A stretch of DNA of 64,000 nt from Deltaproteobacteria bacterium (GCA_020848545.1 JADLHZ010000161.1:21236-85235), one strand, 5' to 3'; numbered from the stretch's first letter, positions 32,696-43,605 are shown. The notes: generated by a model not told the origin, from the letters alone. Translations and numbers: made by a program.

Positions 32696-35600
32696 ATGAC
32701 GCGCATCGGCTCCGGCGGACCGCCCCCTACGCTCCCATCTGTGCCGACCGAGGCGCCGAAGACCGCGCAGGTGAACCAGCCGACGATCGCGGCGCAGCGT
32801 AAGGAGATCGATCGCCGCGATGACCTCCGCCGCGGTGGGCACGGCGCTGCGCACGCGCCGGCGCAGAGCACCGAGCCGAAGGCCACGCCGGCCGAGCTGA
32901 CCACACTGCTCACCGAGCTCAAGGCGATCAACTTGGGCGATCGGCCAACGATCCCCGGCGCCGAGTCGCTCCGCCTCACCGTGCCGGAGCCGAAGGCCGA
33001 AGAGCTGCTGGCGATGCCCTTCGATCCGAGTGAAGTGACGACGCTCGACCAGCTGGCCCGCGCGCTCGCCGGCAACAAAGCGCTCGCCGGCTTGCAGGGA
33101 GCGCTCGCCGACTTGAGCTCCGCGGCCGACGCGACCTTCTTCACCGCCGGCGAAGCGATGGCCGATCCCAAGGGCATCGGCAAAGCGCTCGCCGCCGAGC
33201 TGAAGAAGCTGTTGCCGCGCGATCTGAAGAAGAGCGAGCTGCGCGAGATGGCAAAAGCGCTACACGAGGCTGCCGGCCAACGCCTGACGCCGGAAGCGAT
33301 GAAGGCGATGCAGGCGGTGTTCGGCAAGCTTCCGCCTAGCGTGATGCACGCACTCGCGCGGCTGAGCCCGCAGACCTTGTACATGCTCGGCGCGCTCGTA
33401 AAGCGATCGCCCGAGAAGGCGCAGGCGCAAAGCCAGGGCGCGCGGCAAACGTCCGAGGCGAGCGCGTCGCAGCGTCAGGACGGCGCGCAGGCCGCGGGCG
33501 AGCCGAGCGACGACGATCTCCTCGCGCTGATGCAGCAAGTGCAGCCGATCGTGCTCGCGAGAAAGCACGGCGATCGCGAGCGTGGCCCGATCGAGGGCCT
33601 CGTCGCGACGGCGCTCGCCGCCGGCGAGGGCATGGACGTCGAGCAGCTCGTCATGATCGTGCTCGCGCAGATCCGCGCCGACAATCAGACCGACGTCAAA
33701 GAGACGCTCACCAAGATGGAGAGCATCCGCATCAAGAAGCAGCGCGCCAAAGACGCCAAGCGCGCGCTCGAACAGGCGCAGAGCGACGCCGAGGCCGGGC
33801 TGCGCGCGCGCTACAAAGATCGAACGACGCCGGGGCACCCGGAGTTCATCGATCCCGAGGAGGTGAGCTTCGAAGAGTTCGCCGCCGAGCAAGCGCTGCT
33901 CGACGGCAGCGAACCGCCGCTCTCCGGGCCGCCGAGCGACCTCGAGCTTGGCGACCGGGATCCGAGCTTCGAGTTCGCGGTCGCCCCGGAGGACGCCGAG
34001 TTCCTGGGCTTCGGCGACGATGAAGACGGCAGCATCGGCGGCGCAGGCGATCCCGAAGCCCCCGGCGGTCCCGAGGATCCCGGCGCGCCGCCCGATCCCA
34101 ACGCGCCGGGCGGCCCGGAGCTCTCCCGCGAACAGCAAGCCGCGAATGACTACGGCATCTCGATGAACGTGCTCTCTGAGCTCGAAGACTTCATGCGGGC
34201 CGTCGGCATCACGGGCGACGACCTGATCACGTCGTTCGACCTGACGCCGCCCTTTGGACCCGGGCTCGTCAAAGGGGCCACCGACAACAAGGCGCGCATC
34301 CGGGCTTGGGTGCAAAGCTTCACCCTGACGCCGAGCAGAGCCATTCGCACCACGGAAGGCCCGACCGTGGGCAATATCCTCGACGGGATCGACGTCGACG
34401 ACGAGAAGTACCAAGAGTGGCAGAGCGGAAAGGGCATCGACAGGTATAAAGAGGCTGCAACGCAGGAGGCGAAGAAGCTCACCGATTGGGCCGCGGCGGC
34501 GGGCCTGCAAACCGGCGATCTCGACGCGTTGCTGAAGACCTGGTTCGTGCAAGTGTGGACGAAGTCCCGCAGCGGCGGCGACGATCCCAAGGACGCGAAG
34601 TGGTTCGAGCCGATCCAAGCGTTCCTGCTGGCGATCCCGATCGAGCAGCGCGACGAGTACTTGCGTTATGTCGAGCTGCGCACGGCCGAGTTCCACCGCG
34701 ACGTCGAGTACGCGCTCAACTGCCAGGCGCTGAATTACGACTCGAAGAACGGGAGAGTGGCGCCGGACGGGGCGTACTACGGCGTCTTCCTCGGCGATCG
34801 AAAGAACGATCTCAAGCGCGAGGGCTCAGAGGCCGGCTACACGGAGCAGCTCGGCGACTGCAAGCGGGCGCTCAACAGCTTCTTGAAAGTGAGCAACCCT
34901 CTCGACGTGCTCGTCGAGAACTCGGACGCCTTCAAGTGCATCGGCACGTGGCTGATGAAGAACCCGGACCTCGCCGCGCTCTTGCCTCCGGATTTGCGCG
35001 AGCTGCTGCCGGCCGGCGGCAGCCAACAAAAACGACTCGAAATTTTGCAGGCGCTCGCACGCGCTGACAAGCTCGACGACGTCGTGCACGCGCTGATTCC
35101 GTCGGTCCCCGACATGAACTTCAACACGACCACGACCGGCGGCAACGCCGGCGGCCCATTTGGCTCGTCGGGCACGCAGCCTACGAGCTTCGAGGACCTT
35201 CAAGACATGGCCGCGAGCATGTTCCCGTTCAACGTCGCGCAAGCGCTGCAAAACCTCCCCACCGCCGCCTTCGAGTCGATCCTCCACGTCACCCTCGACG
35301 AGCTGCGCCAGACGAAGATGTCGAAGGAGCTCTTCGACGAGGCGATCGCCGAGAAGAACGAGCTGCTCGATGCGCTCGACGAAGGCAACGGCATCAATGG
35401 CGGCATCAATGGCCGCATCGGTGGCAAAGGCTACACCGATCGCTTCACCGTGACCGGGCGCGCGTCGCAACGCATGGGGAGCAGCGACGGCGGACCGGTC
35501 TCGGGCGGCCGCGCCAAAAGAGGACGGCGCTACGGAGGCAAGCGCGGCACCGGCGCAGGCGGCGTGCAGAGCGAGGCCGGGAAGAAAAATCTGAAAGACT

Positions 35601-36022
35601 GGGACGACAAGATCGCGGGCCGTGGGGGTCGCGGCGGAGGCAAAAACCAATGGTGGGACGACAAGATCACGGGTCGCGGCCAGCGCGGCGGCCCGGCGAA
35701 CGGCAATGCAACGGGAGTCGGGTACGAAGAGCTGCCGTCGACGCCTGCGGGGAGCAACGAGCCCGACGACGTACTGCCGGCGAGCCCGCCGCGTGAGCCG
35801 GAGCCGCTCTCGCCCGGACGCCGCTTGCGCCTCGAAGACATCAAGCTCGCCATCGACGCATGGCAAGACGCGATCGATTCGCAATCCGAAGCAGGCGAGG
35901 AAGTTCAACTGCGCTTGCAGATCTTGATGGATCGCTTCACGCAGTCGGCGACGATGCTCTCGAACATCATGAAGAAGATCTCGGACACCGTCGGCGGGAT
36001 CATCCAGAACACCCGCTCGTAG
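32696..36022 (+). CDS. giant helical protein 2, paralogue of the protein at 20964
   Basis: The 1108-residue product starts MTRIGSGGPPPTLPSVPTE, Pro-rich with no signal peptide. Regions alignable with giant 1 are FGKLPPSVMHALARLSPQTL (giant 1: FGPLPKEVMQQLVKMSPRTL), DVEQLVMIVLAQIRADNQTD followed by a KK-rich coiled coil, the YLRYVELRTAEFHRDV segment (giant 1: CDYVELRVAEFARDM), and the last 65 residues (LRLEDIKLAIDAWQD to SNIMKKISDTVGGIIQN). The middle has an acidic/Pro-rich insert (about 440-480). Residues about 968-1002 hold a Gly/Arg-rich repeat with WDDKIAGRG and WDDKITGRG. The hydrophobic segment of giant 1 is absent. The two may form different parts of one assembly; that is inference. Confidence 0.8.
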   Translation: MTRIGSGGPPPTLPSVPTEAPKTAQVNQPTIAAQRKEIDRRDDLRRGGHGAAHAPAQSTEPKATPAELTTLLTELKAINLGDRPTIPGAESLRLTVPEPKAEELLAMPFDPSEVTTLDQLARALAGNKALAGLQGALADLSSAADATFFTAGEAMADPKGIGKALAAELKKLLPRDLKKSELREMAKALHEAAGQRLTPEAMKAMQAVFGKLPPSVMHALARLSPQTLYMLGALVKRSPEKAQAQSQGARQTSEASASQRQDGAQAAGEPSDDDLLALMQQVQPIVLARKHGDRERGPIEGLVATALAAGEGMDVEQLVMIVLAQIRADNQTDVKETLTKMESIRIKKQRAKDAKRALEQAQSDAEAGLRARYKDRTTPGHPEFIDPEEVSFEEFAAEQALLDGSEPPLSGPPSDLELGDRDPSFEFAVAPEDAEFLGFGDDEDGSIGGAGDPEAPGGPEDPGAPPDPNAPGGPELSREQQAANDYGISMNVLSELEDFMRAVGITGDDLITSFDLTPPFGPGLVKGATDNKARIRAWVQSFTLTPSRAIRTTEGPTVGNILDGIDVDDEKYQEWQSGKGIDRYKEAATQEAKKLTDWAAAAGLQTGDLDALLKTWFVQVWTKSRSGGDDPKDAKWFEPIQAFLLAIPIEQRDEYLRYVELRTAEFHRDVEYALNCQALNYDSKNGRVAPDGAYYGVFLGDRKNDLKREGSEAGYTEQLGDCKRALNSFLKVSNPLDVLVENSDAFKCIGTWLMKNPDLAALLPPDLRELLPAGGSQQKRLEILQALARADKLDDVVHALIPSVPDMNFNTTTTGGNAGGPFGSSGTQPTSFEDLQDMAASMFPFNVAQALQNLPTAAFESILHVTLDELRQTKMSKELFDEAIAEKNELLDALDEGNGINGGINGRIGGKGYTDRFTVTGRASQRMGSSDGGPVSGGRAKRGRRYGGKRGTGAGGVQSEAGKKNLKDWDDKIAGRGGRGGGKNQWWDDKITGRGQRGGPANGNATGVGYEELPSTPAGSNEPDDVLPASPPREPEPLSPGRRLRLEDIKLAIDAWQDAIDSQSEAGEEVQLRLQILMDRFTQSATMLSNIMKKISDTVGGIIQNTRS

Positions 36023-36036
36023 CGCTGCTACGGGGT
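36011..36036. terminator. hairpin containing the stop codons of two convergent genes
   Basis: CGTAGC-GCT-GCTACG (36018-36032), extended by ACCC/GGGT, contains both the TAG of giant 2 (36020-36022) and the TAG of the kinase gene on the other strand (36028-36030). There is no T-run. It may end both transcripts or protect their 3' ends. Confidence 0.4.
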
Positions 36037-37644
36037 CGCGAGATCGATGTGCAGGTTCGTCGTTCTTCCCGGCCTCAAGTCCACGTTGAAGCGCCGCGTG
36101 CCGAAGCGCGGATGCTCGGCGACCAGCAGGTGCTTGCCCGGCGCGAGCGTCAGGCGCGTCGTGAACTCTTTTCGTCCGAGCGCTTTTCCGTCGACGCTGA
36201 GCTGCACCCAGTGCTCGAAGCTGAGCGAGACCGTGCCCGGTCGATCGTCGACGACCGGCGGTGCTTCGACGACAGGCGGTGCTTCGACGTTCTCCGGCGC
36301 GGTCGGCGGCGGCAGCGCGTCCTGACCCTTCGGCGCGGCGAGCTCCGGCGCGACGCTCACCGGCGTCGGCGGCGACGCCGGTTTCTGGGTGCGGCGAAAC
36401 GCGAGGGTGCCAAAGAGCGCCGCTGCCGTGATCACCACGCCAGCGATGACGATCGCGATCCACGATGGCAGCTTCGTCTTCGTCGCCACCGTCGCCTGCG
36501 TCTGCAGGTTCGTGACGATCTGCGTGTTGCCCTTCGCCGTCACGATCTGCGTCGTGCTCGGCGTGACGATCTGCGTGTGACCGCCGGCGACGGGGTTCGT
36601 GATCACTTGCGTCTGTGACGTCGCGTGCAAGGGATCGTTCGCGACGTCGACGGCGATCGCCGGGATCGTCGGCATCTGCAACGCCGAGGCCGCCGTCACC
36701 GCCGCGTCGAGCGCCAACGCTGCGGGGTTCGCCTTCGCCGCCGTGGCTGCGCCCGGGTGTGTCTTCGTCGCGAGCTCGATGAGCGCGCTCCGCACTTCCG
36801 CCTCGCCGCCGGCGAGCTTCGTGAACAAGGGCGCGAGCTGCTCCGCCCTCGGCCGCGCGGCGGGATCCGAGTCCATCATGCGATCGATCTCGGCGCGCAA
36901 TTCTGGTGCGACGTCGTCGCGCTCGATCAGCTTGCGTTTGCCCGCCGCGATCGAGCGCAGCACTTCGAGCATCGTCGCGCCGGGAAAGGGCAGCGCGTGG
37001 GTGAGCAGCCACTGCAAGGTGCCGCCGGCGGCGAAGATATCGGAGGGCGGACCCGCGGGCGCGCCGGCGACGCGCTCCGGCGAGAGGAAAGACACCGTGC
37101 CGGCGAGCACCGTGTTCGCGCCCTTCGCCATCGTGTCTTGGCGCGCGCCTTCGCTCGCCTTGGCGATGCCGAAGTCGAGGAGCACGAAGCGGCCGTCGTC
37201 GCACAAGAAGAGGTTTCCGGGCTTGATGTCGCGGTGGACGATGCCTTGCGCGTGCGCCGCCGCGAGCGCCGAGCAGAGCCCGGCGCCGATCGCTGCGCAC
37301 GCGCGCCACGACAAGACGCCCGTCGCCTCCACCCGCGCCAAGAGATCGCTGCCGGTCAAGAGCTCGGTCACCACCCAGTACGCATCGTCGGCCGTGCCAT
37401 GATCGAAGAGCTGCAAGATCGCCGGGTGTTGCAGCAGCTGAAGCGCCTTGATCTCGCGCCTCGCCCACTGCTCGATCTGCTCGGCGTTACCCATGCCGGC
37501 GTCGAACGCGATCCACTTGAGCGCGTAGCGGCGGTGGCTCTTCTCGTCGAGCACCGCGAAGACCGCGCCCATCGCGCCGCGGCCGATCGCGGCTTCGATG
37601 CGATAGCGATCGGCGACGAGCGCGCCTTCAGACGGAACGGACAT
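36028..37644 (-). CDS. transmembrane Ser/Thr protein kinase with PEGA-type C-terminal domain
   Basis: This 538-residue Hanks-type kinase has a glycine loop GRGAMGAV at 21-28, Lys43, the catalytic loop HRDIKPGN at 137-144 and DFG at 157-159, then GTVSFLSPERVAG. A linker at about 345-385 repeats TQIVT and TQVIT four times. One membrane span lies at 395-416 (WIAIVIAGVVITAAALFG). After a Pro-rich spacer a C-terminal PEGA-like domain (about 473-538: VQLSVDGKALGRKEF, LAPGKHLLVAEHP) would lie outside the membrane. It probably senses an envelope signal. Its nearest neighbours are giant protein 2 (convergent) and the small coiled-coil protein (divergent). Confidence 0.92.
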   Translation of the reverse strand: MSVPSEGALVADRYRIEAAIGRGAMGAVFAVLDEKSHRRYALKWIAFDAGMGNAEQIEQWARREIKALQLLQHPAILQLFDHGTADDAYWVVTELLTGSDLLARVEATGVLSWRACAAIGAGLCSALAAAHAQGIVHRDIKPGNLFLCDDGRFVLLDFGIAKASEGARQDTMAKGANTVLAGTVSFLSPERVAGAPAGPPSDIFAAGGTLQWLLTHALPFPGATMLEVLRSIAAGKRKLIERDDVAPELRAEIDRMMDSDPAARPRAEQLAPLFTKLAGGEAEVRSALIELATKTHPGAATAAKANPAALALDAAVTAASALQMPTIPAIAVDVANDPLHATSQTQVITNPVAGGHTQIVTPSTTQIVTAKGNTQIVTNLQTQATVATKTKLPSWIAIVIAGVVITAAALFGTLAFRRTQKPASPPTPVSVAPELAAPKGQDALPPPTAPENVEAPPVVEAPPVVDDRPGTVSLSFEHWVQLSVDGKALGRKEFTTRLTLAPGKHLLVAEHPRFGTRRFNVDLRPGRTTNLHIDLATP

Positions 37645-37674
37645 TCAGTGCCTCGCGTGTTAGTGTACACCTCG

Positions 37675-38157
37675 ATGGGTCAGAGCAAAGACAAAGACGC
37701 CTGGGACGACCTCGCCGACGAGGACGCTAAAGCACAGGGGATTTCACCGGAGATCGCGCGCGCCGTGCTGGCGACGAACCCGCAGTTGCGGGACGGCGGC
37801 ATGACGACGGATCTCTTGGTGAAGCAGCACCAAAAGCCGGGCGCCACCGGGCCGGGCAAAGCGAGCGACAAGCCGAAGCCGGTCACGACGGGCGCGAGCT
37901 TCATCGAGACGGCAAAGTCGCTCGAGAAGCGCTTCAACGAAGCGAAGAGCAAGCGCGAGCGCGAGCTGATGGAGGCCGAGGCGCGCTTCACCGCCGAGAA
38001 GAAGGCGCTGCTCGAAGCGATGACGCAGTGGCTCGTGCAAAACGATCCGGAGCTGCGCTCGCCGTTCACGCAGCAGATGCTCGAGCAGAAGAAGGCGCTC
38101 TTTGCATCGTTCGGCTTCGACGTGAAGGCATACGTGGCCGCGCGGATGAAGCGCTGA
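37675..38157 (+). CDS. small charged coiled-coil protein
   Basis: No family recognised. The 160-residue product starts MGQSKDKDAWDDLADEDAKA at the ATG at 37675, 30 bases from the divergent kinase start. The central KSLEKRFNEAKSKRERELME and FTAEKKALLEAMTQW form a long charged helix, probably a coiled coil. The C-terminus LFASFGFDVKAYVAARMKR is amphipathic. A Gly/Lys/Pro-rich linker (about 55-75) separates the N-terminal part. There is no signal peptide. It might be a kinase substrate or partner because of the divergent arrangement; this is only positional inference. Confidence 0.72.
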   Translation: MGQSKDKDAWDDLADEDAKAQGISPEIARAVLATNPQLRDGGMTTDLLVKQHQKPGATGPGKASDKPKPVTTGASFIETAKSLEKRFNEAKSKRERELMEAEARFTAEKKALLEAMTQWLVQNDPELRSPFTQQMLEQKKALFASFGFDVKAYVAARMKR

Positions 38158-38173
38158 CGGCGACTCGGTCGCG

Positions 38174-38908
38174 TTAGGGCTCGAGCGCCGCCCCGTCGAC
38201 GATGCCTAGCGCCAACGCGCCGATCCAGCCGAAGAAGCCGACGTTCGACATCACCTGCAACGGATACGCACGCGCCACGCTCGGCACGGTGCCGTCCGGC
38301 CGCAGCTCACGTTGCAAGAGCGCGAAGGCGACCACGTTCATCGCGACGAGCCCGACCTCGAGGACGAGCAAGATCGTGCCGCGCACGGGCGAGCCGGCGA
38401 GGAACTGACCGATGCCGAGCGGCATCAGGTAGTACCAATGCCAACGCTTCTCCGGCGGCGGCGTCTCGATCACCTTCGGCGGCATCGCGACGGGCTCGCT
38501 CGCCGGCGCGGCGACGATCTCGGGGCTCGGCGCGACCGGCTGCGACTCGGGCTCTGCGCTCGGCTTCGGCAGCACGTCGAAGTACGAGACGGTCTCCGGG
38601 CTCACCCGATCCGGGTCGAAGTGAAAGTCCGGAAAGCGCTTCAAGAGCTCGCGGTACTCGCTGACTGCAGCTTCTTCCTTCTTCGCTGCGTACAAGCTGA
38701 GCACGAGCTTCTCACGGGCGTCGCGCTCGAGCGCCGTGCCTTTGTCGCGTTCGGGGAGCGCCGCCAAAGCAGCGGAGTACAGCTCGGCGGCGCGCGCGAA
38801 CTTGCCGGCGCGATACGCTTCGACAGCGTCGCCCATCTTCGTGTGTTTGGCAGCGCTGGCCGTCGTCGCGAACGACAGGCACAGAGCCAAGAGCAGACCG
38901 CGCAGCAT
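38174..38908 (-). CDS. secreted/membrane protein with TPR-like N-terminus
   Basis: The 244-residue product has a signal peptide MLRGLLLALCLSFATTASAA. TPR-like helices follow (KMGDAVEAYRAGKFARAAEL, KLVLSLYAAKKEEAAVSEYR), then HFDPDRVSPETVSYFD, a motif frequent in myxobacterial TPR proteins. A Pro/Ala/Glu linker (about 115-155) leads to two or three membrane spans (YYLMPLGIGQFLAG, ILLVLEVGLVAMNVVAFALL, GFFGWIGALALGIVDG). The topology suggests an envelope protein with a periplasmic TPR domain. Function is unknown. Confidence 0.78.
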   Translation of the reverse strand: MLRGLLLALCLSFATTASAAKHTKMGDAVEAYRAGKFARAAELYSAALAALPERDKGTALERDAREKLVLSLYAAKKEEAAVSEYRELLKRFPDFHFDPDRVSPETVSYFDVLPKPSAEPESQPVAPSPEIVAAPASEPVAMPPKVIETPPPEKRWHWYYLMPLGIGQFLAGSPVRGTILLVLEVGLVAMNVVAFALLQRELRPDGTVPSVARAYPLQVMSNVGFFGWIGALALGIVDGAALEP

Positions 38909-38974
38909 CTACCAGAAGTGAATCCGATGCCGGCCCGGCGAGCAAGCTTTGCTGCGATGATCTGACTACCTAAG

Positions 38975-40051
38975 CTACGCGTTCTTCTTCGCGAAGGCGT
39001 CCATGAACGCGACGAGCACGTCGACGCTCGCGGGCTCGACCGGATTGTACAACGACACGCGCATGCCGCCGACGCTGCGATGGCCCTTCATGCCGACGAG
39101 CCCCGCCGCTTTGGCTTCACTGAGAAAGCGCTCTTCCAGAGCTTCGCTCGGCAGGCGGAAGACGACGTTCATGCGCGAGCGCGCCGCGGGCTCGACGGGG
39201 CAACGATAGAAGTGCGGCGCCGCATCGATCGCACGATACAACGCGGCCGCCTTCTTCTCGTTGCGCGCCTCCATCCCGGCGAGGCCGCCGTGTTGCTTCG
39301 TCCACTCGAGCACGAGGCGCATCATGTAGATCGCGAAGGTTGGCGGCGTGTTGTAGAGCGACTCCGCCTTGGCGTAGGTCTCGTAGCGCAGGCTCGGCGG
39401 CAAGTGCGCTCCGGCCCCGGCGATGAAGTCCTTGCGAACGACGACCACCGTGAGCCCACTTGGCCCCACGTTCTTCTGTGCCGCAGCGTAGATCAGCGCG
39501 AAGCGATCGACGGGCGTCGGCCGCCAGAGAAAGTCGCTCGACATGTCGCAGATGTGCGGCACGGCGCCGGTGTCTGGGAACGCCTGCCACTGCGTGCCTT
39601 CGAGCGTGTTGTTGCTCGTCGTGTGTACGTACGCTGCCTTCGCATCGAAGGAGAGCTCGCTCGCCGCCGGGATGCGCGTGAACGGCTTGGTGTTCGCCGC
39701 TTCGCGCACGCTGCCGACGCTCTTCGCTTCGTCGAACGCTTTCTCCGACCAGCCGCCGGTGATCACGTAGTCGGCGCTCTTACCGGCGGTGAGAAAGTGC
39801 ATCGGCACGAGCGCGAACTGCGTGTGGCCGCCGCCCGAGAGCAGCAAGACATGGTGCGTGCTCGGCACCGCGAGCACTTCACGCAGCAGCGACAGCGCCG
39901 CGTGGTGCACCTCGTCGTACTCTTTGCCGCGATGCGAGTGCTCCATGATCGACATGCCGCTGCCGCGGTAGTCCATGAGCTCCTGCTGGGCGCGTTCGAG
40001 CACCGTGGTCGGCAGCGCCGCAGGGCCGGCGTTGAAGTTGTGAATCCGCAT
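38975..40051 (-). CDS. serC: phosphoserine aminotransferase
   Basis: SerC is the PLP-dependent enzyme that makes 3-phosphoserine from 3-phosphohydroxypyruvate with glutamate (serine and pyridoxal routes). The 358-residue product starts MRIHNFNAGPAALPTTVLE at the ATG at 40051; the in-frame extension upstream is shadow sequence. Family motifs are MSIMEHSHRGKEYDEV, LLLSGGGHTQFALVPM, SDFLWRPTPVD, the PLP-lysine segment AAAQKNVGPSGLTVV and YNTPPTFAIYMM. The C-terminal LVGMKGHRSVGGMRVSLYN is complete. It starts 11 bases from the stop of the lipoprotein gene upstream, probably co-transcribed. Confidence 0.96.
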   Translation of the reverse strand: MRIHNFNAGPAALPTTVLERAQQELMDYRGSGMSIMEHSHRGKEYDEVHHAALSLLREVLAVPSTHHVLLLSGGGHTQFALVPMHFLTAGKSADYVITGGWSEKAFDEAKSVGSVREAANTKPFTRIPAASELSFDAKAAYVHTTSNNTLEGTQWQAFPDTGAVPHICDMSSDFLWRPTPVDRFALIYAAAQKNVGPSGLTVVVVRKDFIAGAGAHLPPSLRYETYAKAESLYNTPPTFAIYMMRLVLEWTKQHGGLAGMEARNEKKAAALYRAIDAAPHFYRCPVEPAARSRMNVVFRLPSEALEERFLSEAKAAGLVGMKGHRSVGGMRVSLYNPVEPASVDVLVAFMDAFAKKNA

Positions 40052-40061
40052 GGGCGAGACG

Positions 40062-40976
40062 TTAGCGCGGGGCGACGAGCGAAGGAAGCGCCGCTTGCTC
40101 GACCTGCGCGTTCGGCTGCAGGTAGCACGCGTACTCCAAGCCGAGATCGCACGCGCGCCGGTAGTAGTCGGCGGCTTCTTTGGCGTTCTGCGGGACGAAC
40201 TCGGCAAAGTCGAGCATCTTGCCGAGCCGCCAGCACGACCAGCTGTCCGAGAGCGCGCAGGCCTTGCTCAAGAAGAGGCCGGCGATGCCCGAGACGGCTT
40301 CGACGTTCGGGCTGTTGAGATAGACGATGCCCAAGTAGCGGCACGACGAGACCTCGCCCTGATCGCAGCCGCGCTTGAACACCAAGATCGCGACCGAGTC
40401 GTTCTGCGGCCGGCCGGCCCCTTGGTGGAGCGCGTAGCCATAGTAGGTGCAGGCGAGCGTGTAGCCTTTGACGCACGCTTCTTCGAAGAGGTCGGCTGCC
40501 TTCAACGCGTCGCGCGCGATCTGATCGCCACGCATCAGCGCATCGCCGAGGCCGACGCAGCTCGGCGTGTCGCCCTTCTTGCAGGCCTTCTCGTAGCGGC
40601 AGAGCTCCTCGCTCGCGGCGCAGGGGGTGCGCGCCAAGGTCTTCGCGCTGCTCGCCTCCGCTTTGCCCAAGAGGACGATGGCGACGCCGGCGAGCGAGTC
40701 GAAGTGGCCCTCGGTGGAGGTGAACTCGCTGAGCAGGAGGCCGTCGGCGCCGAGCTTGCGCGCCTCGGTGCGGAGCTGCGCGACCATCTCGGTGTAGCTC
40801 CCGTTCGGATTCTCGACCTCGAGCCGCGCCACTTCTTTATAGGGTTGGTCGACGCTCTCCGGGCCGTTGAAGACGCGGACGAAGGGCGACGGCGCCCGCT
40901 GCAGATCGCGCAGCATCTTCACGCGGACTTGGCCCGTGCAGGCGGTCAAAAGGAGCAGAACGCAGAGCGCGCGCAT
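40062..40976 (-). CDS. Sel1-repeat lipoprotein with paired cysteines
   Basis: The 304-residue product begins MRALCVLLLLTACTG, a signal peptide with the lipobox LTAC, from the ATG at 40976. The first 100 mature residues form a separate domain (YKEVARLEVENPNGSYTEMV, RKLGADGLLLSEF). The second half has about four Sel1/HcpA-like repeats with a Cys pair per repeat: CKKGDTPSCVGLGDAL, CVKGYTLACTYYGYAL, CDQGEVSSCRYLGIV and CALSDSWSCWRLGKML. Each pair is probably disulphide-bonded. Such solenoids bind proteins in the envelope. Function is unknown. Confidence 0.85.
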   Translation of the reverse strand: MRALCVLLLLTACTGQVRVKMLRDLQRAPSPFVRVFNGPESVDQPYKEVARLEVENPNGSYTEMVAQLRTEARKLGADGLLLSEFTSTEGHFDSLAGVAIVLLGKAEASSAKTLARTPCAASEELCRYEKACKKGDTPSCVGLGDALMRGDQIARDALKAADLFEEACVKGYTLACTYYGYALHQGAGRPQNDSVAILVFKRGCDQGEVSSCRYLGIVYLNSPNVEAVSGIAGLFLSKACALSDSWSCWRLGKMLDFAEFVPQNAKEAADYYRRACDLGLEYACYLQPNAQVEQAALPSLVAPR

Positions 40977-41065
40977 TCGGAGGGAGTTTGCCCGGGGGGT
41001 GCGGGTGACGCACGTTTGTCCATTTTGCTTGTCGAAAGTGACAACGACATTTGACACCTGCCGAT

Positions 41066-41153
41066 ACATTCACTGTCCGGCAAGCAGCAGGCACTGAATG
41101 TTGGACGTGGCAAACTCCTGGGTTAGGGAAAGGCGGCAATGGGGCCGCCTTTT
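41066..41153 (+). ncRNA. candidate structured RNA upstream of lon
   Basis: Two successive stem-loops lie in the 244-base gap between the lipoprotein gene and lon. The first pairs ACATTCA (41066-41072) with TGAATGT (41095-41101); the second is an intrinsic terminator (41129-41153). No gene ends upstream on the plus strand, so the terminator would serve either a small RNA or an attenuated lon leader. No clear promoter was found. Confidence 0.3.
41129..41153 (+). terminator. intrinsic terminator upstream of lon
   Basis: AAAGGCGGC (41129-41137) pairs with GCCGCCTTT (41144-41152) around a 6-base loop and ends in TTTT. The pairing is good in both directions, but the T-run favours plus-strand termination 67 bases before the lon ATG. 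Confidence 0.7.
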
Positions 41154-41189
41154 CCGTTTTGTGCATACCCTCGTATTATCGAACACTTG

Positions 41190-41199
41190 ACCAATTGGT
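41190..41199. promoter_or_regulatory. ACCAATTGGT palindrome upstream of lon
   Basis: A perfect 10-base palindrome 21 bases before the lon ATG, overlapping TTGACC (41187-41192), which could be a -35 element although no good -10 follows. It is a candidate operator only. Confidence 0.25.
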
Positions 41200-41220
41200 G
41201 CCTCGGTTTAACTTGGCCCA

Positions 41221-43605
<2,385 letters not shown>

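Noticed and set aside
20964..36022. Complete type III secretion locus
   Set aside because: No SctV, SctN, SctC, SctJ, needle or export-gate genes were seen; only the substrate/chaperone-like arrangement is present.
34826..37468. Minus-strand open frame (880 codons) spanning the end of giant 2 and most of the kinase
   Set aside because: It runs in a different frame from the well-supported kinase and crosses into the antisense of giant 2.
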